A DNA stretch of 64,000 nucleotides from Microbacterium paraoxydans. Its GTDB lineage: Bacteria > Actinomycetota > Actinomycetes > Actinomycetales > Microbacteriaceae. The stretch is taken from contig NZ_JAGTUK010000004.1 of assembly GCF_018224615.1 (NCBI RefSeq), positions 170,784 to 234,783 on the forward strand, written 5' to 3'. The notes under the pieces are model-generated. The model was not told the DNA's origin. It did no database searches and saw nothing but the letters and a program-made list of their open reading frames with translations. Shown in pieces: positions 37,300 through 47,450 of this stretch. The position numbers were made by a program, and so were the translations under genes. The stretch's first letter is position 1. Each line of letters starts with the position of its first letter.

Positions 37300-37695
37300 A
37301 TGCAACGCCTCCTCCTGCTCGCGAGCGATCTCGGGCTGCGTGTCATCGAGCAGCCGGGGCGCACGCGTGGCGGCTTCGATCCCGCGACCGGCACCATCCG
37401 CCTGGCGCCGGGAATGAGCGCCCGCACCACTCGCAGTGTGCTGGCGCACGAACTGGGCCACGCCCACCTCGGTCACCGCCCCACCACGCTCGCCTCCGTG
37501 CGGGATCGTCAGGAGCGCCGGGCCGACGAGTGGGCTGCCCGCACGCTCCTCACACCCCAGGCCTACGCGGCTGCCGAGCAGCTCCGTGGATCGCATCTCG
37601 CGAGCCTCGCCTTCGAGCTCGATGTCACACTCGAGATCGTCCTCGCCTACCAACGGCTCCTGCGCAACGACCGCGCGCGACCCCGAGCGGCGTGA
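37300..37695 (+). CDS. ImmA/IrrE-type zinc metallopeptidase
   Basis: A 131-residue small metalloprotease. The zincin motif is His50-Glu-Leu-Gly-His54 (VLAHELGHAHLG), and Glu77 in RRADEWAA is the expected third zinc ligand. This is close to the minimal size of ImmA/IrrE domains. GGAGGAAG lies 8-10 bases before ATG 37300. It is encoded directly after an XRE-type repressor and is likely to cleave it or a related repressor on a damage or stress signal; that comes from family knowledge. No integrase or other mobile gene is seen next to it. Confidence 0.83.
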   Translation: MQRLLLLASDLGLRVIEQPGRTRGGFDPATGTIRLAPGMSARTTRSVLAHELGHAHLGHRPTTLASVRDRQERRADEWAARTLLTPQAYAAAEQLRGSHLASLAFELDVTLEIVLAYQRLLRNDRARPRAA

Positions 37696-37730
37696 GCAGG
37701 ACCGGCGTCGCGCGCTGGTTGAATGGGCGC

Positions 37731-38333
37731 ATGGCCTTCCTCGTCCCGCCCGCCCCCGTCACCCTCACCGGCGAGCTCGTCGAGCTGCGACCCCTCGACC
37801 GGTCGCACGTCGACGGGCTGATCGACGCCGTACGCGAGGGCGACCTGTGGAAGACGGCCTGGTACACGTCGGTCCCGGAACCGGACGGGGTGGCGGCCGA
37901 GGTCGAGCGTCGGCTCGGACTGGTCGAGAGCGGCGAGATGGTCCCGTTCACCGCGGTCGACGCGAGCGGGCGCATCCTCGGTCTCACGTCGTACTACGAC
38001 ATCGTCGCCGACGTGCCCCGGCTCCACATCGGCTATACGTGGAATCGCCCGTCCGCTCACGGCACGGGCACCAACGCGGAATCGAAGCTGCTGCTGCTCC
38101 GCCATGCGTTCGAGACGCTCGGAGTCTTCCGTGTGGGGCTCACCACGCAGTGGGTCAACTTCCAGTCGCGCTCGGCGATCGAGCGACTCGGCGCCAAGCA
38201 GGACGGCGTCATGCGGGCGATGAGCCGTTACCGCAACGGCGCGCTGCGCGACAGTGTCGAGTACTCGATCATCGAGCCGGAGTGGCCCGCCGTGCGAGCC
38301 AACCTGGAGGCCCGCTTGGCCCGTCGGCGCTGA
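37731..38333 (+). CDS. GNAT family N-acetyltransferase (RimJ/RimL-like)
   Basis: A 200-residue GNAT protein. TGELVELRPLDRSHVDGLIDAV is the usual start of RimJ/RimL-type acetyltransferases, and NRPSAHGTGTNAESKLLLLRHAFE is the acetyl-CoA binding segment. HFx-type end: WVNFQSRSAIERLGAKQDGVMR. The target could be a protein N-terminus or a small amine. TTGAAT (37719-37724) is six bases before ATG 37731. It starts 35 bases after the protease gene, probably as a separate unit. Confidence 0.86.
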   Translation: MAFLVPPAPVTLTGELVELRPLDRSHVDGLIDAVREGDLWKTAWYTSVPEPDGVAAEVERRLGLVESGEMVPFTAVDASGRILGLTSYYDIVADVPRLHIGYTWNRPSAHGTGTNAESKLLLLRHAFETLGVFRVGLTTQWVNFQSRSAIERLGAKQDGVMRAMSRYRNGALRDSVEYSIIEPEWPAVRANLEARLARRR

Positions 38334-38357
38334 GTTTCCGCGCGGACGGGCTCGAAC

Positions 38358-38564
38358 TCACTCGGTGGGGCTGCCGGTCCAGTTCTTGGAGCGACGCGTG
38401 GCCGAACCGCGCTGCCGCATCGCGAAACCGAGGGCGAGCGACACCAGCAGGATGCCGGCGCAGAAGGTCAGCGCGGCCGCCGTGTCCGGGAGCTCGTGCG
38501 CGATCCCCAGCAGCCAGAAGCCCCCTAGGAAGAGGATCATGAAGAACAAGAAGCTGAGGATCAC
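38358..38564 (-). CDS. Small two-helix membrane protein, unknown function
   Basis: A 68-residue protein with two hydrophobic stretches (ILSFLFFMILFLGGFWLLGIA and AAALTFCAGILLVSLALGFAM) and a basic C-terminal tail (RQRGSATRRSKNW). The GTG start at 38564 is supported by AGGAG six bases upstream (GACAGGAGATCCC). No family recognised. It is convergent with the GNAT gene. Confidence 0.65.
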   Translation of the reverse strand: MILSFLFFMILFLGGFWLLGIAHELPDTAAALTFCAGILLVSLALGFAMRQRGSATRRSKNWTGSPTE

Positions 38565-38652
38565 GGGATCTCCTGTCGTCGGTGCTCTACCAGGATAGCC
38601 CGGGGCCGGGAAGGCCCTGTGCGCCGGGCCCGACCTCTGGTGTGATCGGCGC

Positions 38653-39264
38653 ATGACCAGTACTCTCACCGCCCTTGCGATCTCCTGCACGCTCAAGCCG
38701 TCCCCCGCGGAGTCGAGTTCCGACCTGCTCGCGCGCCAGCTGCTCGACGCCCTGTCGGCTCACGACGTCTCCGGCGAACTGGTCCGCGCGGTCGACCTCG
38801 ACCTGCACCCGGGCGTGGAGGGGGACATGGGCGACGGCGACCAGTGGCCCGATGTCCGTCGCCGCGTGCGGGAAGCGGACATCCTTGTGTTCGTGACGCC
38901 CACCTGGATGGGACAGCACTCGAGCGTGGCGCAGCGCGTGCTCGAGCGGCTCGACGCGGAACTGAGCGAGACCGACGGTCAGGGCCGTCCGATCCTGTTC
39001 GACCGGGTCGCGATCGCCGGGGTGCTCGGCAACGAGGATGGCGCGCACCACATCTCGGCGATCCTGTTCCAGGCGCTGAACGACGTCGGTTACACGATCC
39101 CGGCGCAGACCTCGGTGTACTGGAACGGCGAGGCGATGCAGACCGTGGACTACAAGGACCTCGATGAGACGCCGGAGAAGGTCGCCGACGCCATCCAGAC
39201 CGCCGCCCGCAACGCCGCCCATCTGGCGCGGCAGCTCAAGGCGCAGCCCTACCCCGCCGGCTGA
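38653..39264 (+). CDS. Flavodoxin-fold NAD(P)H-dependent oxidoreductase
   Basis: A 203-residue flavodoxin-like protein. ALAISCTLKPSPAESSSDLLARQLL is the FMN phosphate-binding loop, ADILVFVTPTWMGQHSSVAQRVLERLD is the second flavin contact, and GVLGNEDGAHHISAILFQALNDVGY the third. This layout is that of NADPH-dependent FMN reductases/WrbA-like proteins. It is a possible FMNH2 source or quinone reductase; no partner is adjacent. TGTGAT (38641-38646) is six bases before the ATG. Confidence 0.83.
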   Translation: MTSTLTALAISCTLKPSPAESSSDLLARQLLDALSAHDVSGELVRAVDLDLHPGVEGDMGDGDQWPDVRRRVREADILVFVTPTWMGQHSSVAQRVLERLDAELSETDGQGRPILFDRVAIAGVLGNEDGAHHISAILFQALNDVGYTIPAQTSVYWNGEAMQTVDYKDLDETPEKVADAIQTAARNAAHLARQLKAQPYPAG

Positions 39265-39276
39265 GCGCGGCGGCGA

Positions 39277-39588
39277 CTACTCTGCGGGCCCGTCGACGAC
39301 CTCGTCGACGAGACTGATGCCTCCGGACGAGCTCGCCTCGACCATCAGCGCCTGAATCCACTTCACGTTGAGCTGCGGCGTCTCCGGCTCCTCGAACGTG
39401 AAACGGAGCGGGATGGACGGATGCAGCCAGATGGTCGAGCGTCCAGGGGTGTCCCCCTCGGGGTGACGCCAGGACAGCGTGAAGCTCTCGTTGCGGCGGA
39501 GTTTGGTGGCGATCGCGACCTTGAGGTGGGCGAGGGCGCGGTCTTCGATCTGGATCTCGCTACCGCTCCCGTACTGCATGGTTCCCAT
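39277..39588 (-). CDS. DUF7882-type small protein
   Basis: A 103-residue protein beginning MGTMQYGSGSEIQIEDRALAH and containing KLRRNESFTLSWRH, GRSTIWLHPSIPLRF and a C-terminal SSSGGISLVDE. I recognise this as a small family common in Microbacteriaceae, often mis-named ATP-dependent DNA ligase; recent Pfam calls it DUF7882. No function is known. ATG 39588 was preferred over GTG 39594 because a TAGGGT box (39596-39601) lies seven bases before it and homologues begin Met-Gly. It is convergent with the flavodoxin-fold gene. Confidence 0.75.
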   Translation of the reverse strand: MGTMQYGSGSEIQIEDRALAHLKVAIATKLRRNESFTLSWRHPEGDTPGRSTIWLHPSIPLRFTFEEPETPQLNVKWIQALMVEASSSGGISLVDEVVDGPAE

Positions 39589-39730
39589 GTCCACGACCCT
39601 ATCGGGCGGCCCCAGGTCCGCGCAGGGGCTTGCGTTGAAGGAGCCGCCCGCACCCCTGCTGCCCTGGAGACCACGCGGGGCGACCTGTCAAGGCCCTGGG
39701 GCACCGGTCCCGCGGGTGTACGTTCCGGAG

Positions 39731-40735
39731 ATGGAGCCGATCCGCGTAGGACTCGTCGCCGATCCGGCATCGCCCACGCACGTCGCGCGGCGGATGACCG
39801 ACCGGACGCCGCCGCTGGCCGAGAGGGCGGAGCCGTGGGACGTCGAGCTCCTCAGCGAGCCGTTCACCCTCGGATCGGAGGAGGTCGGTGTCGCTCTGGA
39901 GCGGCTGCGCTCGCACGCCGACGAGCACGGCTGGGATCTCGTAGTCGGTGTCACCGAGCTTCCGCTTCGCGACGACGACGGCCGCTATCTGTTGGCCGCG
40001 ATCCACTCCCGCCGACGGTCCGCCGTACTGTCGCTTCCGGCGCTCGGAGGTTTCCGCGTGCAGAGCCGCGCGCGCCACGCCGTCCGGGGACTCGTCGGCG
40101 GGATGGCGGAACCCGACACGGCCGAGGAGAAGCGCCTTCCGCTCCCCGGACTCAGCGCCCGCGGGCGCGTGCTCCTCGGCATGGTCCTGGCCAATCGCCC
40201 GTGGCGGCTCGCGGCGGGGCTGAAGTCGGCGCTGGTCGCGGCCCTGGCGACCGGCGCGGTGGCGACCATCCAGCCGACCGTGTGGTCGCTCGCCCTCGCA
40301 CTGTCGGGGTGGCGGCTGGTCGCGGCGACCGTCGCGTCCATCGCGCTCATCATCGCCTGGATCGTCGTCGACGGCGGGCTCTGGGACCGGCCTGACGATG
40401 ACTCCTCCGAGGCCCGTGAGCGCTCCCGGCTCTACAACACCTCGACGTTGCTGACCCTCACCATCGGGATCGTCATCTGCTACCTGACGCTGTACGTCGT
40501 GAACCTGGCGTGGGCGCTGTTCGTGCTCGACCCGGCGGTGATGAGCGACGAGCTCGGCCGCACCGTCGAGTTCGGCGATCTCTTCGTGCTGACCTGGTTC
40601 GTCGCATCGGCCGCGACGATCGGCGGGGCACTCGGCACGGGCCTGGAGTCCGACGAGGCGATCAGGGCCGCGACCTACTCGAAGCGGGAGGAGGATCGCC
40701 GGGCCCGCCTGGCCCACGAGCGCGTCACCCGCTGA
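39731..40735 (+). CDS. Membrane protein of unknown function with large soluble N-terminal domain
   Basis: A 334-residue protein. Residues 1-145 are soluble and mixed alpha/beta (MEPIRVGLVADPASP; WDLVVGVTELPLRDDDGRYLLAAI; AVLSLPALG). Then four hydrophobic segments occur at about 165-190, 194-214, 237-268 and 285-304. The C-terminus is charged (SKREEDRRARLAHERVTR). The soluble part has the look of a nucleotide- or metal-binding regulatory fold but I see no conserved motif. TACGTT (39719-39724) six bases before ATG 39731 supports the start. No family recognised. Confidence 0.7.
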   Translation: MEPIRVGLVADPASPTHVARRMTDRTPPLAERAEPWDVELLSEPFTLGSEEVGVALERLRSHADEHGWDLVVGVTELPLRDDDGRYLLAAIHSRRRSAVLSLPALGGFRVQSRARHAVRGLVGGMAEPDTAEEKRLPLPGLSARGRVLLGMVLANRPWRLAAGLKSALVAALATGAVATIQPTVWSLALALSGWRLVAATVASIALIIAWIVVDGGLWDRPDDDSSEARERSRLYNTSTLLTLTIGIVICYLTLYVVNLAWALFVLDPAVMSDELGRTVEFGDLFVLTWFVASAATIGGALGTGLESDEAIRAATYSKREEDRRARLAHERVTR

Positions 40736-40980
40736 CCGCCGGCCGTCGCCGCGCGAGCGAGCAGGAGGCGACGGGGATCGCACACGTCGGGCGTCGCGGA
40801 CGACTGACTGCCGGCGTTACGGCACGCCCCAGAAACGGTCGCACCAGTGGCGCTCGATGAGGGAGTGCGGTAGCCGCCAGCAGACACGCGCATGCCGTGC
40901 CCGCGCGCGCGTCAGGCGAGAGCCCTCACCGCCAACCATGACGATCATCTCGTCTCCGCGAGATGTGGGCGGAACGTGAA
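40736..40980. other. Intergenic region without recognisable gene
   Basis: These 245 bases lie between the stop of the membrane protein and the palindrome behind nrdF. I see no credible coding frame, tRNA or known RNA element on either strand; short open frames here are antisense or GC-driven. Confidence 0.5.
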
Positions 40981-41030
40981 GCAAGCCCCCGTCCGCGCCC
41001 TCAGTACTGAGGGGGCGGACGGGGGCTTGC
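40981..41030. terminator. 50-bp near-perfect palindrome behind nrdF
   Basis: The left half GCAAGCCCCCGTCCGC (40981-40996) plus CCCTCAG (40998-41004) is mirrored by CTGAGGG (41007-41013) and GCGGACGGGGGCTTGC (41015-41030). The only mismatch is G:G at 40997/41014, with a two-base centre (TA). The RNA hairpin would be extremely stable on either strand and most likely terminates the minus-strand nrdHIEF operon, 45 bases past the nrdF stop. No U-run follows. Confidence 0.75.
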
Positions 41031-41074
41031 GGAACGTCGCAGCGCAGTTCATCTGTCGCTGCGGTGAGGCTGCT

Positions 41075-44227
<3,153 letters not shown>

Positions 44228-44231
<4 letters not shown>

Positions 44232-44662
44232 TGAAGTTCCCACCGTCGTTCCAATCCGTCGCTCACGCGATCCACGTCGTCCTGTGTGCCGAAGATCTCG
44301 AGCCGATACAAGTGAGGCACGTGACACTTGCGGCTGATGATGTCGCCGGCGAGGCAGAACGCATCGCCGAAGTTGGTGTTGCCCGCGGAGATCACTCCGC
44401 GGATGTGGCGCCGGTTGCGCTCGTCGTTGAGGAACCGGATCACCTGCTTGGGCACCGCACCCTTCTCGACGCCGCGCCCCACACCCCCACCGTAGGTGGG
44501 GGTGACCAGCACGAAGGGCTCGTCGACGACGAGGGCTTCGTCCGTGCGGTGAAGGGGAATACGTCGGGCGGGAAACCCGAGTTTCTCGATGAAGCGCGCG
44601 GTGTTACCCGACACGCTCGAGAAGTAGACCAGGAGCGGCGCTGCGGTCGCGACGGCGCTCAT
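44228..44662 (-). CDS. nrdI: Ribonucleotide reductase assembly flavodoxin NrdI
   Basis: A 144-residue flavodoxin-like protein that supplies superoxide or peroxide to form the Mn(III)2-tyrosyl cofactor of NrdF. The FMN loop [20 protein letters not shown] and LVTPTYGGG are visible, as is [24 protein letters not shown]. It lies six bases after nrdH and overlaps nrdE by four bases, the standard nrdHIEF layout of Actinobacteria. Confidence 0.94.
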
Positions 44663-44668
44663 GGCCGA

Positions 44669-44902
44669 TCACGCCAGGCGGGAGGCGAGCTCGTCGATCT
44701 TGTCGGGACGGAAACCCGACCAGTGGTCCTCGTCCGTGACGACGACCGGCGCCTGCATGTAGCCGAGCGCCTTGACCTGCTCCAGCGCCGTCGGGTCCTC
44801 CGACAGGTCGTGGATCTCGTACTCGATGCCCTTGGCGTCGAGGGCGCGATAGGTGGCGTTGCACTGAACGCAGGAAGGCTTGGTGTAGACCGTGATCGAC
44901 AT
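44669..44902 (-). CDS. nrdH: Glutaredoxin-like electron donor NrdH
   Basis: A 77-residue redoxin. MSITVYTKPSCVQCNATYRAL has the CVQC redox pair (residues 11-14) typical of NrdH, and the C-terminal WSGFRPDKIDELA is the conserved NrdH signature recognised by thioredoxin reductase. GAGGGGAAT lies upstream of the ATG. It is the first gene of the nrdHIEF operon and is preceded by the control region at 44955-45190. Confidence 0.95.
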   Translation of the reverse strand: MSITVYTKPSCVQCNATYRALDAKGIEYEIHDLSEDPTALEQVKALGYMQAPVVVTDEDHWSGFRPDKIDELASRLA

Positions 44903-44954
44903 CTGATTCCCCTCGAATCTCTGGTTTCTCCGGCAGGCCCCCGCCGGGAACTCA

Positions 44955-45016
44955 ATACTACATATGGGTGCGGACATTCGGAGTGACCACAAGGGGTAGT
45001 AGTTACATCCGTGTAG
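44955..45016 (-). promoter_or_regulatory. Candidate NrdR-box region of the nrdHIEF promoter
   Basis: Two degenerate 16-bp boxes, ATACTACATATGGGTG (44955-44970) and ACCACAAGGGGTAGTA (44986-45001), are separated by 15 bp. This is the spacing of NrdR-box pairs (known architecture: two boxes 15-16 bp apart). A third weak element, TTACATCCGTGTAGT, is at 45003-45017. The first box matches the published consensus at roughly ten of 16 positions when read toward nrdH; the second is weaker. Confidence 0.45.
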
Positions 45017-45190
45017 TTTTTCCACTGCTCTCCACTGATACAACACAGGTTCTCCACCGTTTCTTCCACAGGCGGAGGCCCGATCGCAGCCCTCCCGAAC
45101 CGCGAGAAATCGCGGCTGGGAAGACCCTGAGAGCGATCCATCCACAGGAGGCACGGTACGCCGGGCCTCGGACATGCGAATGCCTGTGGA
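45017..45190. promoter_or_regulatory. Cluster of TCCAC elements (DnaA-box-like) upstream of nrdH
   Basis: Six TCCAC elements occur in about 170 bases: in the runs TTTTTCCACT (from 45017), CTCTCCACT, TTCTCCACC, TTCTTCCACA (45061-45070) and ATCCACAGG (45140-45148), and inverted in CCTGTGGAA (45183-45191). Three share the longer form TCCACAGG. None is a perfect TTATCCACA. A GAAA-tetraloop hairpin CCGCGA/TCGCGG is at 45100-45115. No gene is seen in this stretch of the 378-base gap. Confidence 0.35.
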
Positions 45191-45202
45191 ATTCGTCTTT
45201 CG

Positions 45203-45231
45203 GCGTGTCGCGGGCGTGTCGCGGCGTGTCG
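45203..45231. repeat. Three direct repeats GCGTGTCG at helical spacing upstream of the MFS gene
   Basis: GCGTGTCG occurs at 45203-45210, 45214-45221 and 45224-45231, i.e. starts 11 and 10 bases apart (one DNA turn). They end about 50 bases before GTG 45281, just upstream of where an RNA polymerase -35 contact would lie for the TACCGT box at 45269-45274. They are a candidate activator or repressor site for the MFS/kinase pair. Confidence 0.45.
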
Positions 45232-45280
45232 TCCGTGGGGCCGTCTCGATAGCCCCCTCGTCGCCCGGTACCGTTGTCGG

Positions 45281-46489
45281 GTGGCGGGCTATCGGGATCT
45301 CCTTCGCACGCCGGGAGTGGGGCGCATGATCGCCGCCCAGCTCACCGCGCGGTTCCCCAACGGGATGATGTCTTTGGCGATCCTGCTGCACGTCGAGCAG
45401 CAGACCGGATCCTACGGATCGGCCGGCCTCGTCCTCGCCGCGACCAGCGTCGGTCAAGCGGTCGCCGGCCCCATCACCAGCCGATGGATGGGCGCGTGGG
45501 GGATGCGTCGCGTGCTCACCCTCACGCTCACGGTGTGCGTGCTCGCCGTGCTGGGCCTGGCCGTGCTGCCGCTCTCGGTGCCCGGCTACATGGCGCTCGG
45601 CATGGTCGCCGGCCTCTCCACCCCGCCCGTGCAGGCTGCGGTGCGCACCATCTACCCCAAGCTCGTGAACGCCGGACAGCTCACGCCGCTCTTCTCCCTC
45701 GACGCCTCGCTCCAGGAGATCATCTGGGTGCTGGCCCCCGTGGTCATCACGCTCGTCTCCACGCAGATCGGGACCATGGAGGGACTGCTGCTCGTGGCCG
45801 TCGTGCTCGTCGGCGGCGGCGCGTGGTTCATCCTCTCCCCCGAGGTGGGCCGCGTGCGCATCCCGCGCAGCCGCAACGCCCTCGGACGGGTGGTGCTCAA
45901 ACCCCCGGTGCTCCTCGCGACCGTGATCGGCTTCCTCCTGATCGGCGCGTGCTCCGCCGTGGAGGTCGGCGTGGTGGCCACGTTCGAGCACGGCAGCCTC
46001 GCGGCGGGGCTCATCCTGGCGGTGTTCTCGGCGGGAAGCCTGGTCGGCGGCCTCGCGTTCGGCCACATCCCGATCGGCCCGTGGGCGATGGCGCGACGCC
46101 TCCTGATCGTCACGGTCGGGCTCGCGCTCACCATGGTCATGCTGAACGTCTTCTGGCTCGGCGGAACGCTCATCCTCGCCGGGATCGGCATCGCCCCCGC
46201 CCTCGCCGTGCTGTTCGCGATCACGACCGCCAGCGTCAAGTTCAGCGAGACGGCCGAGGCCTTTGGCTGGGCGGGCACCGGCCAGCTCATCGGCGCCGCC
46301 GCGGGATCCGCCGTCGCCGGCTTCCTCGTCGACGTCGGCGACTGGCGGGGGGCCTACCTCGCCGCCACGATCTTCGCCGGGGTCGGCCTGCTCGTCTCCA
46401 TCATCTTCGTCCGCTTCTTCCCCGACCTGCGTCACCGCGACGCGAGCCCGCATCCCGACACCGAACCCCTGGCGGTCACCCCCTCATGA
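45281..46489 (+). CDS. MFS transporter
   Basis: A 402-residue inner-membrane transporter with about twelve hydrophobic helices. The first loop shows the MFS pattern (AGPITSRWMGAWGMRRVLTL between helices 2 and 3). Members like this are generally annotated as drug or sugar efflux/uptake carriers; the substrate cannot be told. GTG 45281 has a TACCGT box six bases before it (leaderless). Its stop overlaps the start of the sugar kinase gene (ATGA), so substrate transport and phosphorylation of a sugar acid may be linked, or the pairing may be incidental. Confidence 0.85.
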   Translation: MAGYRDLLRTPGVGRMIAAQLTARFPNGMMSLAILLHVEQQTGSYGSAGLVLAATSVGQAVAGPITSRWMGAWGMRRVLTLTLTVCVLAVLGLAVLPLSVPGYMALGMVAGLSTPPVQAAVRTIYPKLVNAGQLTPLFSLDASLQEIIWVLAPVVITLVSTQIGTMEGLLLVAVVLVGGGAWFILSPEVGRVRIPRSRNALGRVVLKPPVLLATVIGFLLIGACSAVEVGVVATFEHGSLAAGLILAVFSAGSLVGGLAFGHIPIGPWAMARRLLIVTVGLALTMVMLNVFWLGGTLILAGIGIAPALAVLFAITTASVKFSETAEAFGWAGTGQLIGAAAGSAVAGFLVDVGDWRGAYLAATIFAGVGLLVSIIFVRFFPDLRHRDASPHPDTEPLAVTPS

Positions 46490-47403
46490 GCCTCCCCGTC
46501 CCGTCCCCCGCACCCGCGATCGTCTGCGTCGGCGAGTCGATGGCGCTGATCACGCCCACTCGGGCACCGCTCGCCGAGGCGGACACCGCGACACTCACGC
46601 ACGCCGGGGCCGAGGCCAACGTCGCCGTCGGCGTCGCGGCGGCCGGTCACCGCGCCGTCTGGGCCTCCCGGCTCGGCCGCGACCCGCTGGGCGACCGTCT
46701 GCTCGGCGAGCTCGAGCGGCGCGGGGTCGAGCTGTGGGTCGAGCGCGACGCGGAGGCCCCCACGGGGGTCATGTTCAAGGACCCGGGCATCGAGTCCTCC
46801 GCCGTCTACTACTACCGTCGCGGTTCCGCCGCCTCCCGCATGGCCCCCGGTTTCCTCGACGCCGCGCAGCTCCGGGGCGTGCGGATCGTGCACACCACCG
46901 GCATCACCCCGGCGCTGTCCGCCTCCTGCCTGGCGATGGTCGAGGCGCTGTACGCCGACGCCAGGGCCGCGGGCGCCATCGTGTCGTTCGACGTGAACGA
47001 CCGCCGTGCGCTGTGGGCTCAAGAGGAAGCGGCGGCGACGCTCGCACGTCTCGCCGACGCCGCGGACATCGCGTTCGTCGGCCGTGACGAGGCGGAGCGC
47101 ATCTGGGGCACCGCCACCCCGGCCGAGATCCGGGCGCACCTGCCCCACTGCGCGCTGCTCGTGGTGAAGGACGGCGACGTGGGCGCCACCGCGTTCACGC
47201 ACGACGCCGAGCCCGTGTTCGTGCCGGCCCCCACGGTGGACGTGGTCGAGCCCGTGGGCGCCGGCGATGCGTTCGCCTCGGGGTTCCTCGCCGCGACGCT
47301 CGACGGGGAGGACCTCGCCGCACGCCTGGCGGCCGGGCACGCCGCCGCCGCCCGGGTGCTCACGATCGCGGCCGACCTGCCCCCGCTCACCCGCGTCGGC
47401 TGA
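46486..47403 (+). CDS. PfkB-family sugar kinase, 2-keto-3-deoxygluconate kinase-like
   Basis: A 305-residue ribokinase-fold kinase. IVCVGESMALITPT and THAGAEANVAVGVAAAGHRAVWASRLGRDPLGDRL form the substrate side (PfkB signature 1), and VEPVGAGDAFASGFLAATL near the C-terminus is the anion-hole/catalytic-Asp motif (signature 2). The order with GAEANVAV resembles KDG kinases (KdgK), which phosphorylate 2-keto-3-deoxygluconate. Start ATG 46486 overlaps the MFS stop. Confidence 0.86.
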   Translation: MSLPVPSPAPAIVCVGESMALITPTRAPLAEADTATLTHAGAEANVAVGVAAAGHRAVWASRLGRDPLGDRLLGELERRGVELWVERDAEAPTGVMFKDPGIESSAVYYYRRGSAASRMAPGFLDAAQLRGVRIVHTTGITPALSASCLAMVEALYADARAAGAIVSFDVNDRRALWAQEEAAATLARLADAADIAFVGRDEAERIWGTATPAEIRAHLPHCALLVVKDGDVGATAFTHDAEPVFVPAPTVDVVEPVGAGDAFASGFLAATLDGEDLAARLAAGHAAAARVLTIAADLPPLTRVG

Positions 47404-47450
47404 CACCCCGCGACCGGTCCGTCCCGCCACCGCGGTCGTAGGCTGGTGCC

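Noticed and set aside
36575..37695. Prophage or integrative element around the XRE/ImmA genes
   Set aside because: No integrase, excisionase, structural phage genes, tRNA or direct flanking repeats are visible, and base composition does not change.
40736..40980. Small RNA gene or riboswitch between the membrane protein gene and nrdF
   Set aside because: No known riboswitch core, tRNA-like fold or promoter-terminator pair could be made out apart from the palindrome that follows.
45017..45190. Possible replication origin because of clustered TCCACA-like elements
   Set aside because: No perfect DnaA box, no AT-rich unwinding element, and no dnaA/dnaN/gyr genes nearby. Kept only as a possible regulatory cluster.
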